A DNA stretch of 64,000 nt from Pseudomonadota bacterium (GTDB lineage Bacteria > Pseudomonadota > Alphaproteobacteria > Sphingomonadales > Sphingomonadaceae), in assembly GCA_023400405.1 (NCBI GenBank), contig JAEXFD010000048.1, forward strand, positions 62,001-126,000, given 5' to 3'. The position numbers were made by a program, and so were the translations under genes. The notes below the pieces were generated by a model that searched no databases, was not told the DNA's origin, and saw only the letters and a program-made list of their open reading frames with translations. Shown one piece after another: positions 24,833 through 37,300 of this stretch. How positions within the stretch are numbered: position 1 is the stretch's first letter; each line of letters begins with the position of its first letter.

Positions 24833-27393
24833 GTCTTGCGCACCGTGAAGCTGACAAAGCGGCCAACCGGCGAATAATTGGTCGAATCATAGGGTGTATC
24901 GCTGAACTGGGTCGTCGCGATCCGGGTCGGCTGGTCGTTGAACAGGTTGAGCATCGCCACCGACAGCTCGATATTGCCGAGCAGCCCGAGCCCGCCTGTA
25001 CGGTAATGGGCCGCGACATCGATCGTCTTCATCGAACCGACCCGGAACAGGTTCGCCGCCCGCGGGTCGTCGACACCGCCGATATAGTTCAGGCTGGTGG
25101 TGAGGTTGAACGGCCCATGGTCCCAGCTGATGCCGGCCCGGGCCCGGACATGCGGCGGGCTGAAGATCTGGCCCGCCAGCGGGACCACCGGCTGGGTGCT
25201 GCTGATCTGCTGATTGCTTTCGAGATAGCTCGCATTGACCGTGGTCGCGAGGCTGTCCGCGGCGCCGAGGCGGGTGCGGTAGCGGAACAGAACATCCATG
25301 CCGCGAATCGACTGGCGGCCGGCATTGATGCTGCTGTCGTCGATCAGGACCGCCACCTTGGCCGGGTCGTAAGGCGCCCCGGCGGCATTGACGAAGCTCA
25401 ATGCACCCCCGACGATGTCGGCCAGCAACGCTGCTGCCGGGTTCATCGTCGCACGGTCGCGATAGGCGGGATTGCTGAGCGACTGGGCGATGAAGGCGAT
25501 CGGGGTCACCACGCGATCGCGATAGGCAATGTCGAAATAGCTCAACTCGAGTTCGGCACCGGCGAGGCCGCGCGGATGGATCGCAAGCGTGGCCGACCAG
25601 GTCCGCGCCCGTTCGGGCTTCAGCGTCGGATTGCCGCCCTGGACGAACAGCGCCGTCGCACCCGCGGCATAGCCGGTGCCACCGAGCGCCGACGGGGCGA
25701 TCAGCACGAGCGAGCGCGGCTGGTATTTTTCGAGCAGCGTCGGCGCGCGGAAGGATCGTCCCCAGCTGCCCTTGATCTCGAAATCGGGCGTGGGCGCATA
25801 GACGATGCCGATCTTCGGTGTCGCGATGTCGCCGATCCCTGGGTAATTCTCGTAGCGAAGCGCGGCGCTGAGCTTTAGCCGATAGGCCAGCGGCATCGCC
25901 ATGCCCGGCGACATCAGCGGCAGGCTCAGCTCGCCATAGCCATAATAGCTGTCCTGGGTCCGATCGATGTTCTGGGCATTGCCCGGACCGTTGTCCCGGA
26001 TGAAGGTGTTGCTCCGGTAGCCGCCGCCGACGGCGAGCCGTACCGCTCCGGCGGGCAGCGAGAAGAGCGGTCCGTCGGCGCCGATCTCGCCGGTCGCGGC
26101 GCTGTTGCAATAGCAGATCTCGGGCGGCGCGGTGGGCACGCCCTTCGCCCAGGTCGTGACCGTGAAGCGGGTATGATCGCGGCCATAGGAGCCGGTCGCG
26201 ACCGCGCGCCATGCGCCGGCATCCAGACGCAATGTCGGCGCGATTGCCAGCGATTCCGTCGTATAGTCATTGACGATGCCGCTGAGCTTGACGTCACCGG
26301 CGGCATTGTTCGCGACGGACTTGATGCTCCACCGCCGGTTGTAGAGCGCGTCCAGCTCAAGGGTCAGCCCGTCCAGGAGTTGCTGGTGACCGCTCAGCAC
26401 CGCGCTGTGGTTCCGGATCGGCGGGAAAAGCGTAAGGGCCGGGCTTTTGGCCTCGGCATAGCTTCGGTCGCGGCCGTAGATCGCCGTGGTCCGTGCAAAT
26501 TCGTAACTTGCGATCAGGCCACCCGAGGCCCAGCGCTGGCCGGCCGAAACACCGTAGCGCTGCTCGAAATTGCCGCCATCGGTCGACGTGCCGAGGCGCG
26601 CGCTCATGTCGATGGCATCGCTGTCGCGGCGCAGGATGACATTGGCGACACCGGCGACGGCGTCCGAGCCGTACAGCGCCGACGCACCATCCGGGACGAT
26701 CTCGATCCGTTCGACCGCCGCGAGCGGGATCGCCGAGACATCGATGCTTTGCCGAGACGAGCTGTACGACAGCCGATGGCCGTTCAGCAGCGTCAGCGTC
26801 GCGTCGCTGCCGATGCCGCGCAGATTGATGGACGAGCCCCCGCCGACATTGACGCCGCTCGTCGACGGCACGTTCGCGCCGACCCCGGGATTCTGTCCGC
26901 CTCCAAAGTTCTGGGGAATGCTTCGCACGACGTCCCCTAGAGCGGCCTGGCCGGCGTTGCGCATCTCCTCTTGTGTGACACTGAGAACCGGCGATGCCAC
27001 CCGCGCGCCGCGGATCCGGCTGCCGGTGACGGTGATCGCCTCCCCGCCATCGATCGGCGCCGCGAGCGCCTGCGGCGCGGCCGGCACGATGACGAACGCC
27101 GCACCCGAATGCTGCACCTGCAAGCCCGACCCGGCCAGCAGCCGATCCAGCGCTTCCTCGACGGAGAATACGCCCTTCAGCGCCGGCGCCTGGCGATCCT
27201 CGACGAGATCGCTCGGCGCGACGATGCTCTGTCCCGTCGCCGTCGCAATCGCCTGGATCGAGCGCGCGAGCGGCTGGGCGGGAAGGTCATAGCCTCGCCG
27301 CCCGGCTTCCTGCGCGCAAGCGACGGTCGCGCTCGTCGCGACCAGCGCCGTGCCGCCCAGAAACAGTGCCAATAATTCTGTCGCCCCCCGCAT
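24826..27393 (-). CDS. TonB-dependent receptor with STN signalling domain
   Basis: An 855-aa outer-membrane transporter. After a signal peptide ending near ACAQEA it has an STN (secretin/TonB N-terminal) domain (YDLPAQPLARSIQAIATATG and VFSVEEALDRLLAGSGLQV), the periplasmic module that contacts a FecR protein. A plug follows (VTGSRIRGARVASPVLSVTQ and RRDSDAIDMSARLG), then a long beta-barrel ending in an aromatic residue (FVSFTVRKTW). Start ATG 27393 is preceded by GGGGAGA. Together with the downstream isopeptidase and upstream FecR/FecI genes it is the likely importer of the lasso peptide, though it might take up another ligand. Confidence 0.93.
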   Translation of the reverse strand: MRGATELLALFLGGTALVATSATVACAQEAGRRGYDLPAQPLARSIQAIATATGQSIVAPSDLVEDRQAPALKGVFSVEEALDRLLAGSGLQVQHSGAAFVIVPAAPQALAAPIDGGEAITVTGSRIRGARVASPVLSVTQEEMRNAGQAALGDVVRSIPQNFGGGQNPGVGANVPSTSGVNVGGGSSINLRGIGSDATLTLLNGHRLSYSSSRQSIDVSAIPLAAVERIEIVPDGASALYGSDAVAGVANVILRRDSDAIDMSARLGTSTDGGNFEQRYGVSAGQRWASGGLIASYEFARTTAIYGRDRSYAEAKSPALTLFPPIRNHSAVLSGHQQLLDGLTLELDALYNRRWSIKSVANNAAGDVKLSGIVNDYTTESLAIAPTLRLDAGAWRAVATGSYGRDHTRFTVTTWAKGVPTAPPEICYCNSAATGEIGADGPLFSLPAGAVRLAVGGGYRSNTFIRDNGPGNAQNIDRTQDSYYGYGELSLPLMSPGMAMPLAYRLKLSAALRYENYPGIGDIATPKIGIVYAPTPDFEIKGSWGRSFRAPTLLEKYQPRSLVLIAPSALGGTGYAAGATALFVQGGNPTLKPERARTWSATLAIHPRGLAGAELELSYFDIAYRDRVVTPIAFIAQSLSNPAYRDRATMNPAAALLADIVGGALSFVNAAGAPYDPAKVAVLIDDSSINAGRQSIRGMDVLFRYRTRLGAADSLATTVNASYLESNQQISSTQPVVPLAGQIFSPPHVRARAGISWDHGPFNLTTSLNYIGGVDDPRAANLFRVGSMKTIDVAAHYRTGGLGLLGNIELSVAMLNLFNDQPTRIATTQFSDTPYDSTNYSPVGRFVSFTVRKTW

Positions 27394-27439
27394 GTGTCTT
27401 TCTCCCCATCCTGGCATCCTTGCTTGTGCCATTCGGTGC

Positions 27440-27477
27440 GGAGACGACGCGGGCAGGAATCACCCTATGATTTTTTT
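27440..27477 (-). promoter_or_regulatory. Candidate FecI-type promoter of the TonB receptor gene
   Basis: Between fecR and the receptor, the minus strand reads an A-run, then GGGTGATTCC (about 27,465-27,456) and CGTC (27,449-27,446, repeated at 27,446-27,443). An A-tract with GGTGA and a downstream CGTC is a pattern I associate with FecI-type promoters before TonB receptors in this group; that is recollection and untested. Confidence 0.4.
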
Positions 27478-27485
27478 GCGCGCGC

Positions 27486-28472
27486 CTATTGCAGCACGAT
27501 CGACGCATCGGGCTGGGGGTGAAGCTCGAGCTGGAACATCGTGGCGGCGGATTTGGCGAACCCTGCCGGATCGCCTGCGGCAAAGGCACCGGTGACGCGC
27601 AAGTCGCCGATCCGCGCGGAGCCAAGCACCAGCTTGGTATCGTTGCGGCGGTTGAAGCGCGCGATGGCCTCGCGCAAGGGGGTGGCGTCGAACGAGAGCA
27701 TGGCGTCGGGCCAGGACGTGTCGGCGGGGTCGGCCGCGACGGGCGGCGACGGCGCCTTGCCATGGCCATAGACCAGCGCCTGGCCCGGCATGAGCATCCG
27801 GCTTGCGGCACCCTTTGCGACCGTGGGGTCGGCGCGCACCTCGACCGACCCGCGCAGCAGGACGACGCGCACAAGCGTCGGCTGGAGCTCGACGTCGAAG
27901 ATCGTCCCATGGGCGACGACCGCGCCCCCGTCCGCACGGACCAGGAATGGCCGCGCGGGATCGTGCGCAACCTCGAAGCGCGCGCGGCCCTTGAGAAGCT
28001 CTATCCGGCGCTCGGAGGCGCTATAAGCCACGCGGACGGCGCTGTTCCGGTCGAGCGTCACCCGCGACCCGTCTGCGAGGGCAATCGCGCGGACCGCATC
28101 GGCCTTGCCGGCATAGGCGACCGGCGCCGCTGCCGGGTCCGATCGCATGCCGCCGTGCAGCCACAGGCCGCCGCCGACGATCAGCACCACGAGGGCGGCG
28201 ACCGCCGCGGCGCGCACCATCGGTTGCCGGTACCAGACGCTGGCTCGGGAAAGGTCGCGTCCCCGCCCGAGACGGGTGTTGGCAAGGAATCTGGACTGGT
28301 CCCATTGGCGCGCGAGCCGGTCATAGGTCTCGCCGTTCAGGGCATCGGCACGCCATGCCTCGAACGCAGCCAGCTCCGTTTCGCTCGCGCCGGCGCGCAG
28401 CCGCGCGAACCAGTCGGCAGCCTCCTGCCGCGCGCGTGCGGTGGCGCCTTCCTCCCCTGCCGATCCAGTCAT
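27486..28472 (-). CDS. FecR-family anti-sigma/sigma-regulator protein
   Basis: A 328-aa inner-membrane protein. The cytoplasmic N-terminus includes ADWFARLRAGASETELAAFE and GETYDRLARQWDQSRFL (about residues 19-70), the DUF4880 region typical of FecR. A membrane segment follows (about 91-109). The periplasmic FecR domain has RAIALADGSRVTLDRNSAVR and RIELLKGRARFEVAHDPARP. The C-terminus (SFDATPLREAIARFNRRN) is an STN-like fold. It overlaps the sigma factor gene by 4 bp. Such proteins relay receptor occupancy to the partner sigma factor. Confidence 0.94.
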   Translation of the reverse strand: MTGSAGEEGATARARQEAADWFARLRAGASETELAAFEAWRADALNGETYDRLARQWDQSRFLANTRLGRGRDLSRASVWYRQPMVRAAAVAALVVLIVGGGLWLHGGMRSDPAAAPVAYAGKADAVRAIALADGSRVTLDRNSAVRVAYSASERRIELLKGRARFEVAHDPARPFLVRADGGAVVAHGTIFDVELQPTLVRVVLLRGSVEVRADPTVAKGAASRMLMPGQALVYGHGKAPSPPVAADPADTSWPDAMLSFDATPLREAIARFNRRNDTKLVLGSARIGDLRVTGAFAAGDPAGFAKSAATMFQLELHPQPDASIVLQ

Positions 28473-29053
28473 CGCAGGGACGGATGGCCGTCGATATAGG
28501 CGATGGCACGGCTCATATGCTTTTCGACCGCCTTGATCCCGAGCCCGGTGCGGGCCGCGATCTCGGCATAGCTATAGCCGTCGATACGATGCGCCAAGAA
28601 GATCTCCCGTGTCCGCGGCTTGAGGCGCAGCAATACCGCCTCGAGCCGCGCGAGCATATCACGCGCTTCGAGCGCAGCGACCTGATCCGGTGCCATAATG
28701 GCGACGTCGTCGACGGGAACGTGCAAATGCACCGCGTGGCGGGTGGCGGCCTTGGCTTCGTCTTTCAGGAGATTGACCGCAGTGCGGTGCAGATAAGCGC
28801 CCGGGCTTTCGAGGCCGTCGACGACATCGCGGTCGAGCGCGGCAAGGCGCGCGAATGCCTGCTGGGTCAGGTCCTCGGCGGCGTCGCTGGAAGTGCGGCG
28901 CAGGAGAAAGCGCAGCAGCCGCGGCCGGTGCTCGCGGAACAGCGTCTCGAGCCGGCCAGTGACCGCCGGCACGACGCGGTCCTCGGGCGGCAGCGGATCG
29001 CCTTCGCCGATGGCGCCAGGCAGTTCATGTGCCAGCCTCATGCTCTCGAGCAT
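28469..29053 (-). CDS. FecI-type ECF sigma factor
   Basis: A 194-aa RNA polymerase sigma factor. Region 2 is seen in LFREHRPRLLRFLLRRTSSD and AAEDLTQQAFARLAAL; region 4 in RLKPRTREIFLAHRIDGYSY and AEIAARTGLGIKAVEKHMSR. The ATG at 29053 is chosen because GGAGG precedes it and the longer frame above runs into a repeat. With FecR and the STN-containing receptor it forms a cell-surface signalling set that likely induces receptor and isopeptidase when the ligand is bound outside. Confidence 0.93.
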   Translation of the reverse strand: MLESMRLAHELPGAIGEGDPLPPEDRVVPAVTGRLETLFREHRPRLLRFLLRRTSSDAAEDLTQQAFARLAALDRDVVDGLESPGAYLHRTAVNLLKDEAKAATRHAVHLHVPVDDVAIMAPDQVAALEARDMLARLEAVLLRLKPRTREIFLAHRIDGYSYAEIAARTGLGIKAVEKHMSRAIAYIDGHPSLR

Positions 29054-29137
29054 GGTGCCTCCGTCCGCCGACGGGACCGGACTGGAAGTGGAAACCTCGC
29101 CATCGTGCCGCTCCGCTCTGTCGAGGCGGAGCCGGCC

Positions 29138-29220
29138 GAAGCCGGGTGTTGAGAACATGCTTAAGACACGCGCCGACGCTTTTAGCCGCAAGCGGCCTGG
29201 ACATGAGCGGCGGCCACCCG
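29138..29220. repeat. 83-bp direct repeat, copy 1
   Basis: Lies in the 448-bp gene-free interval 29,054-29,501 upstream of the sigma factor gene. It begins GAAGCCGGGTGTTGAGAACA and ends in GGCCACCCGG, and contains the palindrome GCCGC-AA-GCGGC. A second copy occurs 233 bp further right. The rest of the interval holds no convincing gene. Confidence 0.85.
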
Positions 29221-29370
29221 GCGAAGCGCCGTGCGAGACCATGGTTTCTCAAGCGAGGTTCTCACGCCTCGGCGCCGCCGTGCCGACGACGCGGCCACGA
29301 GGATAAGGCCGTCCCATAATTTGGCAACTCGCCCGGCGCGCAGCATGGCGCGAGGCGCGCCAGCGCGGGC

Positions 29371-29453
29371 GAAGCCGGGTGTTGAGAGCATGCTTGAGAC
29401 ACGCGCCTTCGCTTTTAGCCGCACGCGGCCTGGACATATGCGAAGGCCACCCG
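29371..29453. repeat. 83-bp direct repeat, copy 2
   Basis: Second copy with about a dozen substitutions. The hairpin arms GCCGC and GCGGC are kept while the loop changes from AA to AC, which hints at selection on the stem. It resembles a small dispersed intergenic repeat, not an insertion sequence; no transposase remnant was seen. Confidence 0.85.
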
Positions 29454-29501
29454 GCCGTCTCGTCCGCCAGGGGATCGGGCGCAGTCGCGCAGCATATCCG
29501 C

Positions 29502-29897
29502 CTATCCCTCGTCGTCGTGCAGACGATGCTCGACGCGGATCTCCGTAATGTCGGCCGGACGGTCCGTGCGCAACACCGCACCGAAGGACGCGCTGGCGGT
29601 TCCGCGCGACGGCAGGCCACCCCAACGCGTATCGGTCACGACCGGCGGACGTCCATCCGCGAACCGGCCCTCGACATGGAGATGGCCGCCAATCATGCCG
29701 ACATATAAGGGGGCACGCCGTACCCGCCCGCTAACTTCGACACCCGCGCGCGCCGCATGCGCCTTCACCCAGAAGATCTGCAGCCGGTCGCTGCCTGCCC
29801 GGGAGACCGGCACCGCGAGCCCCGGCCCCGCGGCACAGCCGCCGAGCCCCAGCACCGACAAGGCGAGCGCAGCGCTCGCAATCGATTTGAACCACAT
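29502..29897 (-). CDS. Small lipoprotein, hypothetical
   Basis: A 131-aa protein whose N-terminus (MWFKSIASAALALSVLGLGG, then Cys) is a typical lipoprotein signal with an LGGC lipobox. The mature part is beta-rich and ends in an acidic tail (LHDDEG). Start ATG 29897 follows GGGAGGAACGA. It is the last gene of the minus-strand run beginning at the metal-resistance operon, separated by 74 bp from the SANT-like gene. Function unknown; an envelope role is implied by the lipobox only. Confidence 0.78.
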   Translation of the reverse strand: MWFKSIASAALALSVLGLGGCAAGPGLAVPVSRAGSDRLQIFWVKAHAARAGVEVSGRVRRAPLYVGMIGGHLHVEGRFADGRPPVVTDTRWGGLPSRGTASASFGAVLRTDRPADITEIRVEHRLHDDEG

Positions 29898-29971
29898 TGT
29901 TCGTTCCTCCCAACTGGTCCCGGATGCGGCGGCGGGGTGCAATCCCGAGGGGTTACCGCCGCGCAAGGCGC

Positions 29972-30271
29972 TCATGTGTCGCCTTCCGAGGCCGGGCCCC
30001 AGGTTTCGGATTGCTGGTCTTCCCGTTCCGCCAGCGTCTGCGCCGACTTCGCACCGGGCCTCGCAAATCGCTTCCACGGACGCAGCGCCGACGGCAGCGT
30101 AAGCCGTAGTTCCGCGGCGCGACCGCGAATGGCGTCCTGGGTCCGGTTCAAGGCCCTGGCGATGCGGGCCGGCGGCTCGCGTGCCGCGATCAGACGGCGC
30201 AGCTCGGCATCGTCCTCGTCCGACCAGCGCCGCCCGCGCCCTCCCGCGTCGATGGGAACGCGCCCGCTCAT
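29972..30271 (-). CDS. SANT/Myb-like small DNA-binding protein
   Basis: A 99-aa protein with a single helical repeat, RRWSDEDDAELRRLIAAREP followed by RIARALNRTQDAIRGRAAEL (about residues 14-55), similar to SANT/Myb or GcrA-like DNA-binding helices. The C-terminus is basic and then acidic. It overlaps the upstream SRPBCC gene by 4 bp. Its target and its link to metal resistance are unknown. Confidence 0.75.
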   Translation of the reverse strand: MSGRVPIDAGGRGRRWSDEDDAELRRLIAAREPPARIARALNRTQDAIRGRAAELRLTLPSALRPWKRFARPGAKSAQTLAEREDQQSETWGPASEGDT

Positions 30272-30764
30272 CGCCCTCGCCGTTTCGGCTGCGGGGACTT
30301 GCGCGGCGGGACCTTGTCAGCCGGCAATCCCTGGCCCGTCCGGCCCTTCGCAAGATGGGCGGCGAGCGCATGACTGGTGCGCGTCACCATGTCGGATGCC
30401 TTGCGCGTCAGGCGGCTGTGCAACAGCGCCGGCAGCGCGCCGCGATATTCGAGCCGGTGGGTCAGCAGCGTTCCCGCGCCCTGCGGTTCGAGCGTCCAGG
30501 ATTCGATCGTCAGGAACACCCGCTTGACGCCGCTGCGCCATTCGAAGCAGCGCTCGGCATCGAGCCGGGTGATCGTGGCGGGTGCGCGCAGGACGCGATC
30601 GGGCGCGAGCGAGGACGAATAGGTATAGGCGATCTCGCCCAACCGCGGCTCGCCCTTCAGCCGGACAAAGGGGTGCCAGGCGGCATAACTGGCGAAATCC
30701 ATGAGCAGCCGCCAGGCCAGGGCCGGCGGCACGCCGAGCGAGGTTTCCGTCTCGGCTTCCGCCA

Positions 30765-30765
<1 letters not shown>
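30268..30765 (-). CDS. SRPBCC-family protein
   Basis: A 165-aa protein with the START-like lipid/ligand-binding fold: ALAWRLLMDFASYAAWHPFV near the start, then RLDAERCFEWRSGV, VFLTIESWTLEP and GTLLTHRLEYRGALPALLHS. The C-terminus is a basic, proline-rich tail. The start (ATGA) overlaps the P-type ATPase stop by 1 bp, so it belongs to that operon. The family includes polyketide cyclase-like and coenzyme-binding proteins; no substrate can be inferred. Confidence 0.85.
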
Positions 30766-33269
<2,504 letters not shown>

Positions 33270-33333
33270 CAGCACAGTTCCCTTGCAAGAATATGGGCGG
33301 CCTCCAGCCGCGTGCGGGACGGGAAATAGGCAG

Positions 33334-34020
33334 TCATCCGAGCGACTCCTCGATCAGGAGCAGCACCAGGAATCCGACGAAGAACATTGCCGAGATGAGC
33401 GGCGTGTCGGGCTTCGCATGCGCCTCGACGAGCAGCTCCTCGGTGACCAGATAGAGCAAGGCCATGAGGCCGAAGCTCAGAAAGCCGGCGATCACCGCCG
33501 GCGGCAGCGCCGCGACGGGGATGGCCGCCAGCGCGCCGAGCGGAAGCATCAGCGCGAGCCCGGCGACGATCGCCAGCACCCGCAGTTTGGAGCGCATGCC
33601 TTCGGCGAGCTCGGTCGTGACCGACAGACCGAGGAAAAGCACTTCGAGGGTGAGCGCGATGGTGAGCAGCATCCCGGCCTTGGCGCCGGCGATGAACGCA
33701 AGCCCGAGCACCAGCCCGTCGACCAGGATGTCGAGGCCGACCGCCGCCAGCAGGGCGAGCTTTCCGGCGAAGCGTTCCTCGATCTGCTTGAGGCCGAGCA
33801 TGACCGCGACGCCGAAGCCGCCACCAAGCAACGTTGCCGCAGGCGATGCCTGATGCAGCACCTGGGGCAGGATCTCGGTGGCGGCGGCCGCGAACACAAC
33901 GCCGGCGGCGAGGTGCTGCATCGCGCTGACAACCGCCTCGCCCGGCCGCCGGAGCAAGGCGACGAGCGATCCCAGCAGGACCGCCGCCACTGGCACCAGC
34001 GTATAGGCGAGCGCGGACAT
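33334..34020 (-). CDS. ZIP-family metal transporter
   Basis: A 228-aa membrane protein with about eight hydrophobic segments. SAMQHLAAGVVFAAAATEIL (TM2 region) and GLDILVDGLVLGLAFIAG (TM4) hold the polar metal-site residues of ZIP proteins. ZIP carriers usually import divalent metals into the cytosol, so its place in an efflux operon is notable. It overlaps the DUF190 gene by 1 bp. Confidence 0.88.
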   Translation of the reverse strand: MSALAYTLVPVAAVLLGSLVALLRRPGEAVVSAMQHLAAGVVFAAAATEILPQVLHQASPAATLLGGGFGVAVMLGLKQIEERFAGKLALLAAVGLDILVDGLVLGLAFIAGAKAGMLLTIALTLEVLFLGLSVTTELAEGMRSKLRVLAIVAGLALMLPLGALAAIPVAALPPAVIAGFLSFGLMALLYLVTEELLVEAHAKPDTPLISAMFFVGFLVLLLIEESLG

Positions 34021-34352
34021 CAGGCCGCCTTCCCCTGGGCGAAGTTGCCGCCGAGGATCTCGACCGGTTCGAGCGTGATCAGCCCGAGTTCGGGGACATC
34101 CTGCAGCGAGGCCGCGAAGGCACGCAGCGCGCTTTCGCCATCGACGATCTCGATCACGACCGCGCGTTCGCTTTCGAGAATGTGGCGGCGGTGGACATGC
34201 GCCGAGCGGCCGAAGCCGATCAGCGCCTCGAGCACGGTCGCGCCGGCCAGCCCCGCGTCACGCGCGCGGCTGGCGACCACTTCGAGGACCTTGCGGTCCC
34301 CGAAATAGGCGGCTTCATCGGTGTAGATGCGAAGCAATTTGACGTCGGACAT
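34020..34352 (-). CDS. DUF190 (PII-like) protein
   Basis: A 110-aa protein with the DUF190 signature: LLRIYTDEAAYFGDRKVLEV, then ARDAGLAGATVLEALIGFGR and ERAVVIEIVDGE. DUF190 proteins have a PII-like fold and often sit beside metal or ion transporters, where a signalling or metal-binding role is suspected. It lies 12 bp downstream of czcA and overlaps the ZIP gene. Confidence 0.9.
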   Translation of the reverse strand: MSDVKLLRIYTDEAAYFGDRKVLEVVASRARDAGLAGATVLEALIGFGRSAHVHRRHILESERAVVIEIVDGESALRAFAASLQDVPELGLITLEPVEILGGNFAQGKAA

Positions 34353-34364
34353 GGTCGTCCCTCC

Positions 34365-37300
34365 TCACGCTTCAGACTGCGGAGCGGCGTCGCCGTCCTC
34401 GTCCCGTTCTTCCCCGGTCCCGGGCTTGCGCCCCTCCGTCACGCCAAGAACAACTCTGGCGATGGCCGGGAGCACCAGCAGGGTGAGGATGGTCGCGGCG
34501 ATCAGGCCGCCGATGACGGTGGTGGCGAGCGGCTTCTGGACCTCGGCGCCGGTGCCATGGGCCAGTGCCATCGGCACGAAGCCGATCGCCGGGACGAAGC
34601 CAGTCATGACGACCGCCCGCATCTTCTCGGCCATGCCCTCGCGGATCGCCTCGGTCAGGGCGAGCCCCGCCTCGAGCCGTTCGCGGATCGCCGTCATCAC
34701 GACCAGACCGTTGAGCACCGCAACGCCGGCCAGGCAGATAAAGCCCACCGCGGCCGAGACCGAGAAGGCGATGCCCGTCAGCGCCAGGGTGAATACGCCG
34801 CCGGCGAGCCCGAGCGGTACCGCGAGGAACACCGCCGCCGCCCGGCCCAGTCCGCCGAGTGCCAGGTAGAGCAGCCCGAAGATGATCGCGAAGCAGATCG
34901 GGACCACGATCGACAGGCGCTGCGAGGCCGCCTGGAGGTTCTGGAACTGGCCGCCCCATTCCAGATAATAGCCGGACGGCAGCTTGACCTGCCCGACCTT
35001 GGCCATCGCCTCGTCGACGAACGAGCCGGCGTCGCGGTCGCGCAGATTCATCTGGATCACCACGCGGCGCTTGCCGTTCTCGCGGGTGATCTGGTTGAGG
35101 CCATCGGTGAAGCGGATCTGCGCCACCTGGCTGAGCGGGATCGACCGCCGCGCCTGCCCTTCCTGCTGCGGGAGCAGCACCGGTAGCGCCATCACCTCGT
35201 CGAGATTGGCGCGCGTCGTCTCGGGCACGCGCACCGCGACCTCGTAGCGGCGATCGCCCTCGAAGAGCAGGCCGGACTCGCGTCCGCCCATCGCCGCGGA
35301 GACGGTGTCCGCGACTTCCTTCACCGTCAGCCCGTAGCGCGCGATCGCGGCACGATCGAAGCGGACGTCGAGGGTCGGCGCGCCGCCCGTCTGGTCCGCC
35401 TTGACGCTCGCAGCGCCGCGAATGCCCTGGAGCACCCGGACGATCTCGTTCGCCGAGGCCGACATCTTGTCGAGATCGTCGCCATAGAGCTTGATCGCGA
35501 CGTCGCCCCGCACGCCCGCGATCAGCTCGTTGAAGCGCAGCTGTATCGGCTGGCTGACCTCGAACAGATTGCCGAGCTGGCCGCCCGCAGCCTTTTCGAT
35601 GCGGGCGAGCACCTGTTCCTTGGTGGTGACGCCTGCCGGCCATTGGTCCTGGGGCTTGAGGATGACGAAGGCGTCCGAGACGTTGGGCGGCATCGGGTCG
35701 GTCGCGACCTCCGCCGTGCCGGTCTTGGAAAACATCAGCTCGACCTCGGGGAGCTTGCGCACCGCGTCCTCGACCTTGCGCTGCATGGCGAGCGACTGGT
35801 CGAGGCTGACCGAGGGCACGCGCGTCGAGGCGAGTGCCACATTCTTCTCGTCGAGCTGAGGAATGAACTCCGATCCCAGCAGCCCGAAGGCCGGAACGGC
35901 CGCGAGAAAGAACGCGATTCCGCCGACGATGAACGGCCAGGGCCGCGCGATCGCCTTGTCGAGCAGCGGCAAATAGCGCTCCTTCGACTTGCGGATCAGC
36001 CAGACCTCCTTTTCGGCGACGCGCCCGCGGATGAGCAAAGCGACGAGCGCCGGGACCAGCGTGATCGCGAGGATGAACGCCGCGACCAGCGCCAGCATGA
36101 TGGTGATGGCCATTGGCGAGAAGGTCTTGCCCTCCACCCCGGTGAACATCAGCAGCGGGGCGAAGGCGAACAGGATGATCGCCTGGCCGAACACGGTCGG
36201 CCGGATCATCTCCTGACTGGCCCGCATCGTCTCCTCGAGCCGCTCGCGCAGGTTGAGCAGCCTGCCCTCGTGCTCCTGGCGATGCGCGAGGCGCGCCAGG
36301 CAATTCTCGATGATGATCACCGCGCCGTCGACGATCAGGCCGAAGTCGAGCGCGCCGAGGCTCATCAGGTTCCCCGGCACCCGGAACGCGTTCATCCCCA
36401 TCGCCATCATCAGGAAGGAGAAAGGGATAACGAGCACCGCGATGATCGCCGCGCGCCAGTTGCCGAGCAGCAGGAACAGCGCTCCGGCCACAAGGATCGC
36501 GCCCTCGGTGAGGTTGCGCTCGACGGTCGAGACGGTCGCGTTGACCAGCTTGGCGCGGTCGAGCACTACCTGGACCTTGATGCCGGGCGGCAGCGTCTTG
36601 GCGACCTGGTCGAGCTTGTCGCCGACCGCCCTGGCGACGATGCGGCTGTTCTCGCCGATCAGCATCAGCGCGGTGCCGACCACCGCCTCGTCGCCGTTCA
36701 TGCTGGCGGCGCCGGTGCGCAGATCGCCGCCGACCTTGACGGTGGCGATCTGGCCGACGGTGATCGGCACGCCGCCGCGGGTTGCGGCGACGGCGTTGCG
36801 GATCTCCTCGACCGAGCGGATGCGGGCATCGGCACGGACGAGATAGGCTTCGCCGGCGCGGTTGAAGAAATTGGCGCCGACCGCGAGATTGGCATTCTCC
36901 AGCGCCTCGCCGAGTTCGCTGTACGAGATGCCGTAATTGGAGAGCTTCACCGGGTCGGGCTCGACCACGAAGGTCTTGGCATAGCCGCCGATCGAGTCGA
37001 CGCCGGCAACGCCCGAGACGGTGCGCAACTGGGGTCGGATGATCCAGTCCTGTACCGTGCGCAGATAGGCGGCCTTGGCGACCTCGTCGGTGAGCTTCTC
37101 GCCCTCGGGCGTCAGGTAGCTGCCGTCCGACTGCCAGCCCGGCTGGCCGTCGGCGGTCTTCGCGCCCTTGCCGTCCGGATTGGCATAGCCGACCGTGTAC
37201 ATGACGACCTCGCCGAGCCCGGTGGTGACCGGACCGATCTGCGGCTGGACGCCCTGGGGCAGGTTTTCCTGCGCCTGCGTCAGCCGCTCGCCGACCTGCT

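Noticed and set aside
29182..29625. Minus-strand open frame crossing the 83-bp repeats
   Set aside because: Its similarity to the N-terminal extension of the sigma-factor frame arises from the repeated DNA, and the real sigma start is downstream of it.
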